Assembly: GCA_028281925.1 (NCBI GenBank)
Contig: JANQIX010000117.1
Coordinates: forward strand, 1-64,000
Direction of reading: 5' to 3'
Origin: Alphaproteobacteria bacterium
GTDB lineage: Bacteria; Pseudomonadota; Alphaproteobacteria; DSM-16000; Inquilinaceae
DNA: 64,000 nt
Within the stretch, counting starts at the first letter, position 1. Each line of letters opens with the position of its first letter. The notes under the pieces were generated by a model. That model was not told the DNA's origin. It saw only the letters and a list, made by a program, of their open reading frames with translations, and did not search any database. The translations under genes and the position numbers were made by a program. Shown one piece after another: positions 33,239 through 41,964 of this stretch.

Positions 33239-36200
33239 TCAACTGCAGCCCGTCGTGGTGCCGCAGGTGTCGCATTTGAGGCATGTGCCGTTGCGCACCA
33301 GAGTGAGATTGCCGCATTCCGGGCACGGGTCGCCGACATAGCCACGCGCCCTCGCCGCCTCCACGGCGGCTTGCCGCTGCTGGGCATCGCCGGCCCCCGC
33401 GGTCACGAGCGCGGTCTCGACCGACACGACGGCTCCGTGCGCATAGGCCGCGGCCAAGGCGGAAGAGCCCTCGGATCGCGGCCCCTCCGCCAGCAGCGCC
33501 TGCACCTGGGCTGGCTCGTTCGCCGGCTGCCCGAGCCCGCCGTCCAGCACCCGCAGGCTGCCTCGCACATAGCCCGTCGACGCGACCCGCTTCAGCGCCG
33601 TTTCCGCCACATGCGCGCCGTGGTCGTCCGGCATCGCAGTCTCGTCCTCGCCGCCGCCCAGCGCATCGGGCATCAGGTCGTCCGGCTGTGCATGCGCCAG
33701 ATCCGTGCGGCCGAGATAAGAAATGGCCAGCTCTCGGAACATGTAGTCGATCACCGATGTGGCCATCTTGATCGCGTCGTTGCCGGTGACCATTCCCGAC
33801 GGCTCGAACCGGGTGAAGGTGAAGGCGTCGACAAATTCCTCCAGAGGCACGCCATACTGCAGGCCGATCGAAACGGCGATGGCGAAGTTGTTCATCAGCG
33901 ACCGGAAGGCGGCGCCTTCCTTGTGCATGTCGATGAAGATCTCGCCCAACCGGCCATCGTCATATTCGCCGGTGCGAAGATAGATCTTGTGACCGCCGAC
34001 CGATGCCTTCTGCGTGTAGCCTTTGCGCCGCGGCGGCAGGCTGCGTCGGCCAGCCGGGCGTTCCACCTCGACCACCCGTTCCAGCACGCGCTCCACCAGG
34101 CGCTCCGTCACCATGGGCGCACGCACGGCGGCCGGTGCCTCGATGATCTGCTCGACGACATCGTCCTCGTCGTCATCGCCGCTCAACAGGGATGCCGACA
34201 GCGGCTGTGAGAGCTTGGAGCCGTCGCGGTAGAGCGCGTTCGCCTTCAGCCCCAGCCGCCAGGACAGCATGTAAGCGTCCAGGCAGTCCTGTACCGAGGC
34301 CGTGTTGGGCATGTTGATGGTCTTGGAGATCGCGCCGCTGATGAAGGGCTGGGCGGCCGCGATCATGCGGATATGGCTTTCGGTGGACAGGCAGCGCGTG
34401 CCCAGCCGGCCGCAGGGGCTGGCGCAGTCGAACACGGCCAGATGCTCTTCGGCCAAGCCCGGCGCCCCCTCCAGGGTCATGGCACCGCAGCAATGGATGT
34501 TGGCCTTATCGATCTCCTCCCGGCTGAAGCCGAGATAGGCCAGCATGTCGAATCCGACATCGTTCATCACCTCGGCGGGAATGCCGAGGGTGTCCGTGCA
34601 GAATTCCTCGCCCAGGGTCCATTTGTTGAAGGCGAACTTGATGTCGAAGCAGCTTGGGATGACCTCGGCGAGCGCCGCCAGAGCCTCATCGGTAAAGCCG
34701 CGCGCGCGCAACGCCTCCGGATTGATGGTGTGGCATCCGTCCAGCGTGCCGTGGCCGACGGCATAGCGAACGATCTCCTCCGTCGTGTACCGGTCGTAGC
34801 CGAGCCGTTGAAGCGCCTCGGGAACTGTCCGGTTGATGATCTTGAAGTAACCGCCGCCGGCCAGCTTCTTGAACTTCACCAAGGCGAAGTCGGGCTCGAT
34901 GCCCGTCGTGTCGCAATCCATCACCAGGCCGATCGTCCCCGTCGGTGCAACAACGGTGGTCTGGGCGTTGCGGTATCCATGCTTCTCGCCCAAAGCCACG
35001 GCGCGGTCCCACGCCACGCAGGCAGCCTCCACCAGCGCCAATTCCGGGCAATCATCGGCACTGATCGGCACAGGGCGGATGCTCAGCCCCTCGTAGCCGT
35101 CGCTGTCGCCATAGGCAGCGCGGCGATGGTTGCGCATGACCTGCAGCATCCGGTCGCGGTCGGGCGCATAGCCGGGGAACGCGCCCAGCTCTTGCGCCAT
35201 CTCGGCCGAAGTCGCGTAGGCGACGCCGGTCATCAGCGCGGTGATCGATCCGGCGACGGCCCGGCCCGCGGTGCTGTCGTATGGCAGGCCGGCGGCCATC
35301 AGCAGACCGCCGAGATTGGCATAGCCCAAGCCCAGCGTGCGATAGGCGTAGGACAGCTCCGCAATGCGTGGCGACGGGAACTGCGCCATCAGCACGGAGA
35401 TTTCCAGCGTGATCGTCCAGAGCCGGGTCGCGTGCTCAAAGCCGGCGATATCGAAGCTTCCATCACCATGGCGGAACGTCATCAGGTTGAGCGACGCCAG
35501 ATTGCACGCCGTGTCGTCGAGGAACATGTACTCCGAACACGGGTTCGACGCGTTGATCCTCCCGCCGCTGGGGCAGGTGTGCCATTCGTTGATCGTGGTG
35601 TCGAACTGGACGCCAGGATCAGCGCTGGCCCAGGCGGCATGTCCGATCTTCGCCCACAGCTCACGCGCGGACACCGTCTTGGACACTGCGCCGTCGGTGC
35701 GCCGCGTCAGGTCCCATTGCCCATCCGTCAGCGCCGCCTCCAGGAACGTGTTGCTGAGGCGGACCGAGTTGTTGGAGTTCTGGCCCGAGACGGTCAGATA
35801 GGCTTCGGAATCCCAGTCCGTATCGTAGGTCCGGAAATCGATGCGCTCGAAGCCCTGGCGCGCGAAATGGATCACCCGCTGGATGTAGTTGTCGGGGATC
35901 ATTGCCGCCCGCGCCGCGCGGATCGTCCGCTTCAGCGTAGGATTGCGCTTGGGGTCGAAGCGCGCGTCACCGTCGCTGCCGTCGAATTCGCGGCTGGCCG
36001 CCATCACGGCATTCAGGTGATGCGCCGTCAGCTTTGAGCCGGCGACCAGCGCCGCCACCTTCTGCTCTTCGACCACCTTCCAGTCGATGTACTGCTCGAT
36101 ATCCGGATGGTCGATATCGACGGTGACCATCTTTGCGGCGCGGCGCGTGGTGCCGCCCGACTTGATGGCGCCGGCGGCCCGGTCGCCAATCTTCAGGAAG

Positions 36201-36967
36201 CTCATCAGGCCCGACGACCGGCCGCCGCCGGACAGCCGCTCACCCTCGCCGCGCAGCTTGGAGAAGTTTGAGCCGGTGCCGGAGCCGTATTTGAACAGGC
36301 GCGCTTCGCGCACCCAGAGATCCATGATCCCGCCGTCGTTCACCAGATCGTCGGCGACCGACTGGATGAAACAGGCATGGGGCTGCGGATGCTCGTACGC
36401 GCTGTCGGACTGGACCAGTTCGCCCGTGCGGTAGTCCACATACGAATGGCCCTGGGACGGTCCGTCGATGCCATAGGCCCAATGCAGGCCCGTATTGAAC
36501 CATTGCGGACTATTGGGCGCGCCCATCTGCCGCGCCAGCATCAAGCGCATCTCATCGAAATAGGCGCGCGCATCGGCCTCGCCATCGAAATAGCCGCCCT
36601 TCCAGCCCCAATAGGCCCAGGTTCCGGCTAGGCGATCGAAGACCTGGCGGGCGTCCGTCTCGCCGACATACCGCTCCTCCTCCGGCAGTTCGGCCAGCGC
36701 GGCTTCGTCGGCAGCGCGGCGCCACAGCCATTGCGGCACATCCGTTTCTTCCACCGGTGCGAGCACCGCTGGGACACCGGCCTTGCGGAAGTATTTCTGC
36801 GCCAGGATATCGGCGGCCACCTGGCTCCACGCCTCGGGCACCTGGATATCCGCCTGGCTGAACACCACCGACCCGTCCGGATTGCGGATTTCCGAGCCGG
36901 TACGGCGGAATGCGATCGATGCGTACGGGTCGTTGCCTTCAGTGGTGAATCGCCGCTCAATGCGCAT
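33239..36967 (-). CDS. nrdJ: Adenosylcobalamin-dependent ribonucleotide reductase (class II)
   Basis: A 1242-residue B12-dependent enzyme that makes deoxyribonucleotides with or without oxygen. Cys199 (HACF), the glycyl-type barrel segment SNPCSEYMFLDD with Cys477, and the C-terminal domain (about 1050-1150, MHKEGAAFRSLMNNFAIAVS) are typical of the long class II form. It ends in a zinc-ribbon-like tail with CPECG and CLKCDTCG followed by a terminal Cys that may shuttle electrons. An oxygen-independent reductase fits a nitrate-respiring organism. An NrdR-type box lies about 180 bp upstream. Confidence 0.96.
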   Translation of the reverse strand: MRIERRFTTEGNDPYASIAFRRTGSEIRNPDGSVVFSQADIQVPEAWSQVAADILAQKYFRKAGVPAVLAPVEETDVPQWLWRRAADEAALAELPEEERYVGETDARQVFDRLAGTWAYWGWKGGYFDGEADARAYFDEMRLMLARQMGAPNSPQWFNTGLHWAYGIDGPSQGHSYVDYRTGELVQSDSAYEHPQPHACFIQSVADDLVNDGGIMDLWVREARLFKYGSGTGSNFSKLRGEGERLSGGGRSSGLMSFLKIGDRAAGAIKSGGTTRRAAKMVTVDIDHPDIEQYIDWKVVEEQKVAALVAGSKLTAHHLNAVMAASREFDGSDGDARFDPKRNPTLKRTIRAARAAMIPDNYIQRVIHFARQGFERIDFRTYDTDWDSEAYLTVSGQNSNNSVRLSNTFLEAALTDGQWDLTRRTDGAVSKTVSARELWAKIGHAAWASADPGVQFDTTINEWHTCPSGGRINASNPCSEYMFLDDTACNLASLNLMTFRHGDGSFDIAGFEHATRLWTITLEISVLMAQFPSPRIAELSYAYRTLGLGYANLGGLLMAAGLPYDSTAGRAVAGSITALMTGVAYATSAEMAQELGAFPGYAPDRDRMLQVMRNHRRAAYGDSDGYEGLSIRPVPISADDCPELALVEAACVAWDRAVALGEKHGYRNAQTTVVAPTGTIGLVMDCDTTGIEPDFALVKFKKLAGGGYFKIINRTVPEALQRLGYDRYTTEEIVRYAVGHGTLDGCHTINPEALRARGFTDEALAALAEVIPSCFDIKFAFNKWTLGEEFCTDTLGIPAEVMNDVGFDMLAYLGFSREEIDKANIHCCGAMTLEGAPGLAEEHLAVFDCASPCGRLGTRCLSTESHIRMIAAAQPFISGAISKTINMPNTASVQDCLDAYMLSWRLGLKANALYRDGSKLSQPLSASLLSGDDDEDDVVEQIIEAPAAVRAPMVTERLVERVLERVVEVERPAGRRSLPPRRKGYTQKASVGGHKIYLRTGEYDDGRLGEIFIDMHKEGAAFRSLMNNFAIAVSIGLQYGVPLEEFVDAFTFTRFEPSGMVTGNDAIKMATSVIDYMFRELAISYLGRTDLAHAQPDDLMPDALGGGEDETAMPDDHGAHVAETALKRVASTGYVRGSLRVLDGGLGQPANEPAQVQALLAEGPRSEGSSALAAAYAHGAVVSVETALVTAGAGDAQQRQAAVEAARARGYVGDPCPECGNLTLVRNGTCLKCDTCGTTTGCS

Positions 36968-37346
36968 GAATCGCCCTCTCCTGCCCCTGGTGAAACCGTC
37001 TCTTGATGTTCGGCTGTCGCCGCCGGCCGATGTGACTCAGCGCGGTGCCGACATCTGGCCAAGCAGATGTCGTTGGCTTTCATGAAGGTGCCACAAAATA
37101 TGGGGGCCTGCACCAAGAAACGGCTTCTCGACGCAAATTGGACAATATATTGCCCGCATTGCGCAGTTCGATGGCTGCTGGGTACCGGGCGTCAAGGGAA
37201 ACCGCGGCTCCACCAACCGTGACATCGCAGCCTGCGTCGGCATGCCAGCGGCAGACAGGCTGGACGCTGCGGAAGGCCGATGCCATAGTCTGCCTCCGCT
37301 TGGGCGCCGCGAACAGGCGGTATCCCCCAATAGGCCAGGTTCGGTC
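36968..37346. other. Divergent promoter region of nrdJ and the NDUFA12-like gene
   Basis: A 379-bp gap between divergent starts. It contains the NrdR-type boxes listed separately. A cobalamin riboswitch was looked for because the enzyme uses B12, but no B12-box-like core was recognised. No small gene is supported. Confidence 0.5.
37094..37152. promoter_or_regulatory. NrdR-type boxes upstream of nrdJ
   Basis: CAATATATTG at 37143-37152 is a perfect core of the NrdR box (consensus acaCwATATATwGtgt). A weaker copy, CAAAATATGG, lies at 37094-37103, centre-to-centre about 49 bp away, longer than the usual spacing of about three helix turns. NrdR represses ribonucleotide reductase genes according to ATP/dATP levels. 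Confidence 0.6.
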
Positions 37347-37739
37347 ATGCGTATCGACTTCGACGTCTATGAATGGAGCATGCGTGCCTTCCTGCGCTAC
37401 AAGACGTGGCGTCGGGGAGAGCGCGTCGGTTCCGACAGTTTCGGTAATGTCTATTACCGCGATCGCAAAACCGCCAAGGGGCAGCGTCAGCGCCGCTGGG
37501 TCGTATTCGCGGGCGGCGAGAGCGAGGCCAGCCGGGTGCCGCCGGAATGGCATGGCTGGTTGCACCATCAGACCGACGACGTGCCCAGCGAAGGCAGCAC
37601 GTTCCGTCAGCCCTGGCAGATCGAATACCAGCCCAACCCGACCGGGACGGCCGCTGCTTACCGCCCGCCGGGTGCATTGGAGCAGGGCGGGCAAAGGGCG
37701 AAAGCCACCGGAGACTACGAGCCTTGGGTTCCTTCCTGA
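37347..37739 (+). CDS. NADH:ubiquinone oxidoreductase NDUFA12-like subunit
   Basis: A 130-residue accessory complex I subunit known from alphaproteobacteria and mitochondria. WRRGERVGSDSFGNVYYRDR, RRWVVFAGGESEASRVPPEWHGWLHH and the proline-rich tail ending GDYEPWVP match NDUFA12. It begins an alphaproteobacterial three-gene set with an MlaD-like and a DUF2155 protein. The frame extends 35 codons upstream, but the family start is at 37347. Confidence 0.95.
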   Translation: MRIDFDVYEWSMRAFLRYKTWRRGERVGSDSFGNVYYRDRKTAKGQRQRRWVVFAGGESEASRVPPEWHGWLHHQTDDVPSEGSTFRQPWQIEYQPNPTGTAAAYRPPGALEQGGQRAKATGDYEPWVPS

Positions 37740-37782
37740 TGCTGGCCCATCGGGCCGACACTGTGCAGCGGGCTTTCAAGCC

Positions 37783-38253
37783 ATGAGCCGTAACATCATT
37801 GAAACCGTGATGGGCGGGGTCGTCCTGGCCGTCGCCGTGTTCTTCCTCGTATTTGCCTATTCGGCCACCGAAGTGCAGAGCGTGGAAGGTTATGAGCTGA
37901 CAGCCCGGTTCGACCGCATCGACGGCCTGAACGTGGGCAGCGACGTTCGCGTTGGGGGGGTGAAGGTCGGCAGCGTTCTGGGCCATGAACTCAATACGGA
38001 GTACTGGCAGGCGGAGGTGCGGATGTCCATCGACCGCAGCATCCAATTGCCGGAGGATACGGCCGCGGTTATTGCAAGCGAGAGCCTGCTTGGCGGCAAG
38101 TTCCTGGCGCTGGAGCCGGGTGGCAGTGAAGAGATCCTGCCGGAGGGCGGAACCATCACGTACACGCAGTCTGTTCCGGGTCTGGAGCAGTTGCTGGGTC
38201 AGGTGATCTACAGCCTGCAGCAACAGTCCGGCGGTGGCCCCGATTCCGAGTAG
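37783..38253 (+). CDS. mlaD: MlaD-like outer-membrane lipid asymmetry protein
   Basis: A 156-residue protein with one N-terminal transmembrane anchor (about residues 8-28) and a periplasmic MCE domain (LTARFDRIDGLNVGSDVRVGGVKVG). MlaD forms a hexameric ring that passes phospholipids between the outer membrane and the MlaFE transporter. The rest of the mla system is not in this window, a split that is usual for alphaproteobacteria. It lies 43 bp after the NDUFA12-like gene. Confidence 0.92.
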   Translation: MSRNIIETVMGGVVLAVAVFFLVFAYSATEVQSVEGYELTARFDRIDGLNVGSDVRVGGVKVGSVLGHELNTEYWQAEVRMSIDRSIQLPEDTAAVIASESLLGGKFLALEPGGSEEILPEGGTITYTQSVPGLEQLLGQVIYSLQQQSGGGPDSE

Positions 38254-38260
38254 GTCGGCG

Positions 38261-38788
38261 ATGTCCGCACAATCAGGTCCTGCGGGTCTGGCCCGCCTCG
38301 CTGGGGGCTGCGCGCTTAAGGCCGTGGCCTGCATTCTGGCGACGGCGATGGCCACACAGCCCGCCATGGCGGAGCAGCCGACGGTCGACGTGCCCATCGC
38401 CATCCTGCGCGGGCTCGACAAGATCACGGCCCGGGTTCAGCCCATCATTGTTGAGGTCGGCCAGCTGGCAGAATTCGGCTCGCTCACGCTGCAGGTGCAG
38501 GCCTGCCGCACCACGCGGCCCGATCAGGCGCCGGAGAATGCCGTCTTCCTGCAGATCGAAGACGAACCGCCCGGCGAAGACCGCCGCGAGATCTTCTCCG
38601 GCTGGATGTTCTCGTCCTCGCCGTCCGTCTCCGCCCTTGACCACGCCGTCTTCGATGTCTGGCTGGAACGCTGCGCCACGGAGATTCCGCAGCCGCCGGA
38701 AGATATGGGGGGGGAAGAGTCCTATCCGCCGCTGCCGGAATCGCAGATCATCCCACCGCAGCTGCCGGAACGGCGACGGTCGCTCTAA
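38261..38788 (+). CDS. DUF2155 domain protein, exported
   Basis: A 175-residue protein with a signal peptide ending near AMAEQ and a DUF2155 core: GSLTLQVQACRTTRPDQAPENAVFLQI and IFSGWMFSSSPSVSALDHAVFDVWLERC. The two cysteines (VQACR, LERCA) are conserved in the family and may form a disulfide. Function is unknown, but conserved linkage to mlaD suggests an envelope role. The proline-rich tail ends 4 bp inside the convergent aat gene. Confidence 0.88.
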   Translation: MSAQSGPAGLARLAGGCALKAVACILATAMATQPAMAEQPTVDVPIAILRGLDKITARVQPIIVEVGQLAEFGSLTLQVQACRTTRPDQAPENAVFLQIEDEPPGEDRREIFSGWMFSSSPSVSALDHAVFDVWLERCATEIPQPPEDMGGEESYPPLPESQIIPPQLPERRRSL

Positions 38789-39420
38789 CTCTTCGTCAGA
38801 AACACGTCCAAAGCATCCTGCAGGCGCTCGGGACGCCACTGGCCGGCTTGGTCCAGCGCGTCGTTCAGCAGCGCCTTGTAGTCAGACTGCGGGATCTCGC
38901 AGCCGCCGAACCTGGCCAGGTGCTCTGTGGTGAACTGGGTGTCGAGCAGCCTGAAGCCACCATCCCTGAGCAGCGCCACGAGATGGACCAGCGCCACCTT
39001 GCTGGCGTCCGGGACACGGCTGAACATGCTCTCGCCAAAGAAGGCCGCGCCTAAGGTGACGCCATAGAGGCCGCCGGCGAGCGCGCCATCCCGCCAGCAT
39101 TCCACACTATGGGCATAGCCCATGGAGTACAGATTGGAATAGAGCTTGCGGATCCCGTCGTTGATCCAGGTCTGCGGCCGTTCCGGCCTCGATTCGGCGC
39201 ACCCGTCGATGACCCCGGCGAAATCGCTGTCGCAGCGGACCTCGAACGGCCGCTGCCTCAACTGGCGGCGCAGGCGATGGGGTATGTGGAACGCATCGAG
39301 CGGCAGGATCCCGCGCATCGGGGGGTCGAGCCAGAACAGCTCGTCCGAATCGCCCCGCTCGGCCATAGGGAAATAGCCGTGCGCGTAAGCCTTAAGCAGC
39401 AGGATGGGCGTGATTTCCAC
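38785..39420 (-). CDS. aat: Leucyl/phenylalanyl-tRNA-protein transferase
   Basis: A 211-residue enzyme that adds Leu or Phe to proteins with N-terminal Lys or Arg, creating ClpS-ClpAP substrates. YAHGYFPMAERG, WLDPPMRGILPLDAFHI, YSMGYAHSVECW, LAGGLYGVTLGAAFFGESMFS and LLDTQFTTEHLARFGG are all diagnostic. The convergent stop overlaps that of DUF2155. It lies just downstream of accC on the same strand. Confidence 0.96.
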   Translation of the reverse strand: MEITPILLLKAYAHGYFPMAERGDSDELFWLDPPMRGILPLDAFHIPHRLRRQLRQRPFEVRCDSDFAGVIDGCAESRPERPQTWINDGIRKLYSNLYSMGYAHSVECWRDGALAGGLYGVTLGAAFFGESMFSRVPDASKVALVHLVALLRDGGFRLLDTQFTTEHLARFGGCEIPQSDYKALLNDALDQAGQWRPERLQDALDVFLTKS

Positions 39421-39439
39421 CGATGCGCGTGCCCGCCTG

Positions 39440-40789
39440 TCAGTCCTGTCGTTCCAGCCAGCTCTCCAGCCAGTGGATCGTATAGTCGCCGGCCGCGAAT
39501 TCCGGCTCCCGTATCACGTCGACATGCAGCGGCAGCGTCGTGGACACACCCTCGATCACCAGTTCCTCCAACGCCCGGCGCAGCCGCAACAGACAGTCGG
39601 TGCGCGACGTGCCGTGGGTGATCACCTTGGCGATCAGGCTGTCGTAGAAGGGCGGGATCCGGCAGCCGTCGTAAAGTGCGCTGTCGACGCGGACACCCAG
39701 CCCGCCCGGTGCATGGTAGCTGTCGATGCGGCCGGGCGACGGCGTGAAGGTCCGCGGATCCTCGGCATTGATCCGGCACTCGATCGCGTGGCCATAGAAT
39801 CCGATATCGTCCTGGCCATAGCCGAGCGGCTCGCCTGTGGCCACGCGCACCTGTTCGCGAACCAGATCGATCCCCGTCAGCATCTCCGTCACCGGATGTT
39901 CCACCTGCAGACGGGTGTTCATCTCGATGAAATAGAAGGCGCCGTCCTGATAGAGAAACTCCAGCGTGCCGACGCCGCGATAGCCGAGGCGACGCACCGA
40001 GTCGACGGCCAAGGTACCCAGATCCCGGCGCTGCGCCTCGGTCAGCGCCGGTGAAGGCGCCTCTTCGATGACCTTCTGATGCCGGCGCTGCAGCGAACAG
40101 TCGCGCTCGCCGAAATGCACCACAGTGCCGTGCGTGTCGGCGAGAATCTGAACCTCAATGTGCCGCGGCGCTTCCAGGTACTTCTCCAGATAGACGGTGT
40201 TGTCGCCGAATGCCGCGCTGGCTTCCGAACGTGCCAGCGAGAAGGCGCTGGCCAGATGATCGGCGTCGTCCGCCACCTTCATGCCCTTGCCGCCGCCGCC
40301 GGCCGCCGCCTTCACCAGCACCGGATAACCGATGGAAGCGGCCAGATCGGCCGCCTGTTCCACCGTGTCCACCGTTCCGTCCGAGCCGGGCACGCAGGGT
40401 AGCCCGACCGCAAGCATGGCCGTGCGCGCCGCCACCTTGTCGCCCATGATGCGGATATGCTCGGGACTGGGGCCGATGAAGGCGAAGCCGTGCTCCTCCA
40501 CCATCTCAGCGAAACGTGCGTTCTCGGCCAAAAAGCCGATGCCGGGATGGATAGCGTCGACGCCCGTGATCGCCGCGGCGGACAGGATCGCTGGGATATT
40601 CAGATAGCTGTCGCGCGGCGGCGGCGGGCCGATGCACACGCTCTCGTCAGCCAGCCGCACAGCCATGGCGTCGCTGTCGGCGGTGGAATGGGCCACCACC
40701 GTTGAAATCCCCATCTCGCGACACGCCCTGTGGATGCGCAACGCGATCTCGCCGCGATTGGCGATCAGTACCTTGCGGAAGCCTGCCAT
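39440..40789 (-). CDS. accC: Acetyl-CoA carboxylase, biotin carboxylase subunit
   Basis: A 449-residue ATP-grasp enzyme that carboxylates biotin on AccB, first step of fatty acid synthesis. It has the N-terminal domain (LIANRGEIALRI), the glycine-rich ATP loop KAAAGGGGKGMKV, the HIEVQ and FIEMNTRLQVEHPVTE active-site stretches, and the C-terminal domain. It follows accB by 26 bp. Confidence 0.97.
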   Translation of the reverse strand: MAGFRKVLIANRGEIALRIHRACREMGISTVVAHSTADSDAMAVRLADESVCIGPPPPRDSYLNIPAILSAAAITGVDAIHPGIGFLAENARFAEMVEEHGFAFIGPSPEHIRIMGDKVAARTAMLAVGLPCVPGSDGTVDTVEQAADLAASIGYPVLVKAAAGGGGKGMKVADDADHLASAFSLARSEASAAFGDNTVYLEKYLEAPRHIEVQILADTHGTVVHFGERDCSLQRRHQKVIEEAPSPALTEAQRRDLGTLAVDSVRRLGYRGVGTLEFLYQDGAFYFIEMNTRLQVEHPVTEMLTGIDLVREQVRVATGEPLGYGQDDIGFYGHAIECRINAEDPRTFTPSPGRIDSYHAPGGLGVRVDSALYDGCRIPPFYDSLIAKVITHGTSRTDCLLRLRRALEELVIEGVSTTLPLHVDVIREPEFAAGDYTIHWLESWLERQD

Positions 40790-40815
40790 TGTCGCGGGCC
40801 GGTCGGCCCCTCCAT

Positions 40816-41259
40816 TCAGTCGAGAATCATGAGGATTTCGCCGAATTCGACCGGCTGCGCATCCTCCACCAGCACCTGCTGCACGACGCCCGCGCGCGGC
40901 GCACGGATGGGGTTCATCACCTTCATCGCCTCGATGATCATGACGGTCTGCCCCTCCTCCACCCTGTCACCGGGCTTCACGAACGGCGTCGCGCCCGGTT
41001 CCGGCGCAAGATAGGCTGATCCGACCATGGGCGACGTGATCGCCCCGACCGGCGGTCCGGCCATCACCTGTTGGCCGCTGTCTGCTGACACCGGCGGTGG
41101 GGCGTGATGGGCCACCGGCGCCGGCGCAACACCTGTAAGACCACGGGCCAGTCGCAGCTTGCGCTCGCCCTCCGCCACCTCGATCTCGCTCAGTCCGGCT
41201 TCATCCATCAGCGCCGCCAGCTGACGGATGAGGTCGCCATCAATGTGAAACGCCGACAT
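40816..41259 (-). CDS. accB: Biotin carboxyl carrier protein of acetyl-CoA carboxylase
   Basis: A 147-residue carrier with an N-terminal helical region, a proline/alanine-rich linker (about 40-70) and a biotinyl domain holding Lys113 in EAMKVM. Start at 41259 has a GGAGAGG site directly upstream; an in-frame GTG four codons before is less likely. It is 15 bp after aroQ, and the aroQ-accB-accC order is common in proteobacteria. Confidence 0.96.
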   Translation of the reverse strand: MSAFHIDGDLIRQLAALMDEAGLSEIEVAEGERKLRLARGLTGVAPAPVAHHAPPPVSADSGQQVMAGPPVGAITSPMVGSAYLAPEPGATPFVKPGDRVEEGQTVMIIEAMKVMNPIRAPRAGVVQQVLVEDAQPVEFGEILMILD

Positions 41260-41274
41260 TTTCCTCTCCACCGA

Positions 41275-41739
41275 TCAGGTATTGATCAGCTTCGCCATGG
41301 CCTCAAGGGCCAGAAGATACCCGTGGCCGCCCAAACCGCAGATCACGCCGCTGGCGACCAAGCTGACATAGGAATGGTGACGATAGGCCTCTCGGCCAAA
41401 GACATTGGAAAGATGAACTTCGACGATGGGCAGGTTGCAAGTCCTGAGCGAATCCATCAGCGCAATCGACGTGTGGCTCAACCCCCCCGCATTAATGACG
41501 ATCCCATCATGCTGTGCCGCCGTCTCGTGCACCCAGTCTATCAGCTCGCCTTCATAGTTCGACTGTCGGAAGTCGATCGCCAGCCCGATCGCCTCTGCGC
41601 GCTCAGCGCACGCCGCCTCGATATCGCCCAACGTATCGGAGCCATACACCGATGGCTCCCGCATCCCCAGCATATTCAGATTCGGACCGTTCAGGATCAG
41701 GATGACGGGACGGTCGTCCGCGTTGAGCGTATTCGCCAT
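41275..41739 (-). CDS. aroQ: Type II 3-dehydroquinate dehydratase
   Basis: A 154-residue dodecameric enzyme of the shikimate pathway. ILNGPNLNMLGMREPSVYG contains the catalytic Tyr region, FRQSNYEGELIDWVHE the second block, INAGGLSHTSIAL and EVHLSNVFGREAYRHHSYVS the His-containing lid. The first dozen codons are duplicated in degraded form at 44004-44040 as part of a long direct repeat, so the promoter region of this gene has been copied or disrupted by the segment inserted upstream. Confidence 0.96.
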   Translation of the reverse strand: MANTLNADDRPVILILNGPNLNMLGMREPSVYGSDTLGDIEAACAERAEAIGLAIDFRQSNYEGELIDWVHETAAQHDGIVINAGGLSHTSIALMDSLRTCNLPIVEVHLSNVFGREAYRHHSYVSLVASGVICGLGGHGYLLALEAMAKLINT

Positions 41740-41925
41740 GGCCGCCTGACTGTTCGGGCCCTTCCCTAGGGCCCACTGGGGGCGGGTTAGCATAGCCGGA
41801 ACGCCCTCGGCAATGGCCGCCTCCCGATTGAAACGCTCTACAGCAGTGTCGCGTTCCCCTCCAATCTCTCTTCACCGATGAAGATGCTGAAGCAGTTTGC
41901 CGGGCTTTCGGTCGGCGGGTGGCTG
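41706..41925. repeat. Direct repeat copy A (aroQ start and upstream region)
   Basis: A roughly 220-bp stretch covering the first aroQ codons, the intergenic DNA and a lipoprotein-end remnant. It matches 44007-44223 in the same orientation, by eye at about 80 percent identity with small indels. The best-conserved part reads CTACAGCAGTGTCGCGTTCC. The two copies bracket the beta-propeller gene. Confidence 0.85.
41838..41900 (-). pseudogene. Remnant of the lipoprotein gene's 3' end
   Basis: The minus strand encodes NCFSIFIGEERLEGNATLL followed by a stop, almost identical to the last 19 residues of the lipoprotein at 44136-44867 (NCFNIFIGEEGLEGNATLL). Nothing of the rest of that protein is present upstream, so this is a truncated copy within repeat A. 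Confidence 0.75.
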
Positions 41926-41964
41926 CGCGGGTGCGGCTTCTCGCGGCAGGCTAGCCGGCATCGG

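Noticed and set aside
34373..36037. A 554-codon plus-strand frame opposite nrdJ
   Set aside because: It is a shadow of a highly conserved reductase gene in a GC-rich genome.
36968..37346. Possible cobalamin riboswitch before the B12-dependent reductase
   Set aside because: I looked for a B12-box core and surrounding helices in the 379-bp region and saw none; NrdR-type boxes explain the regulation better.
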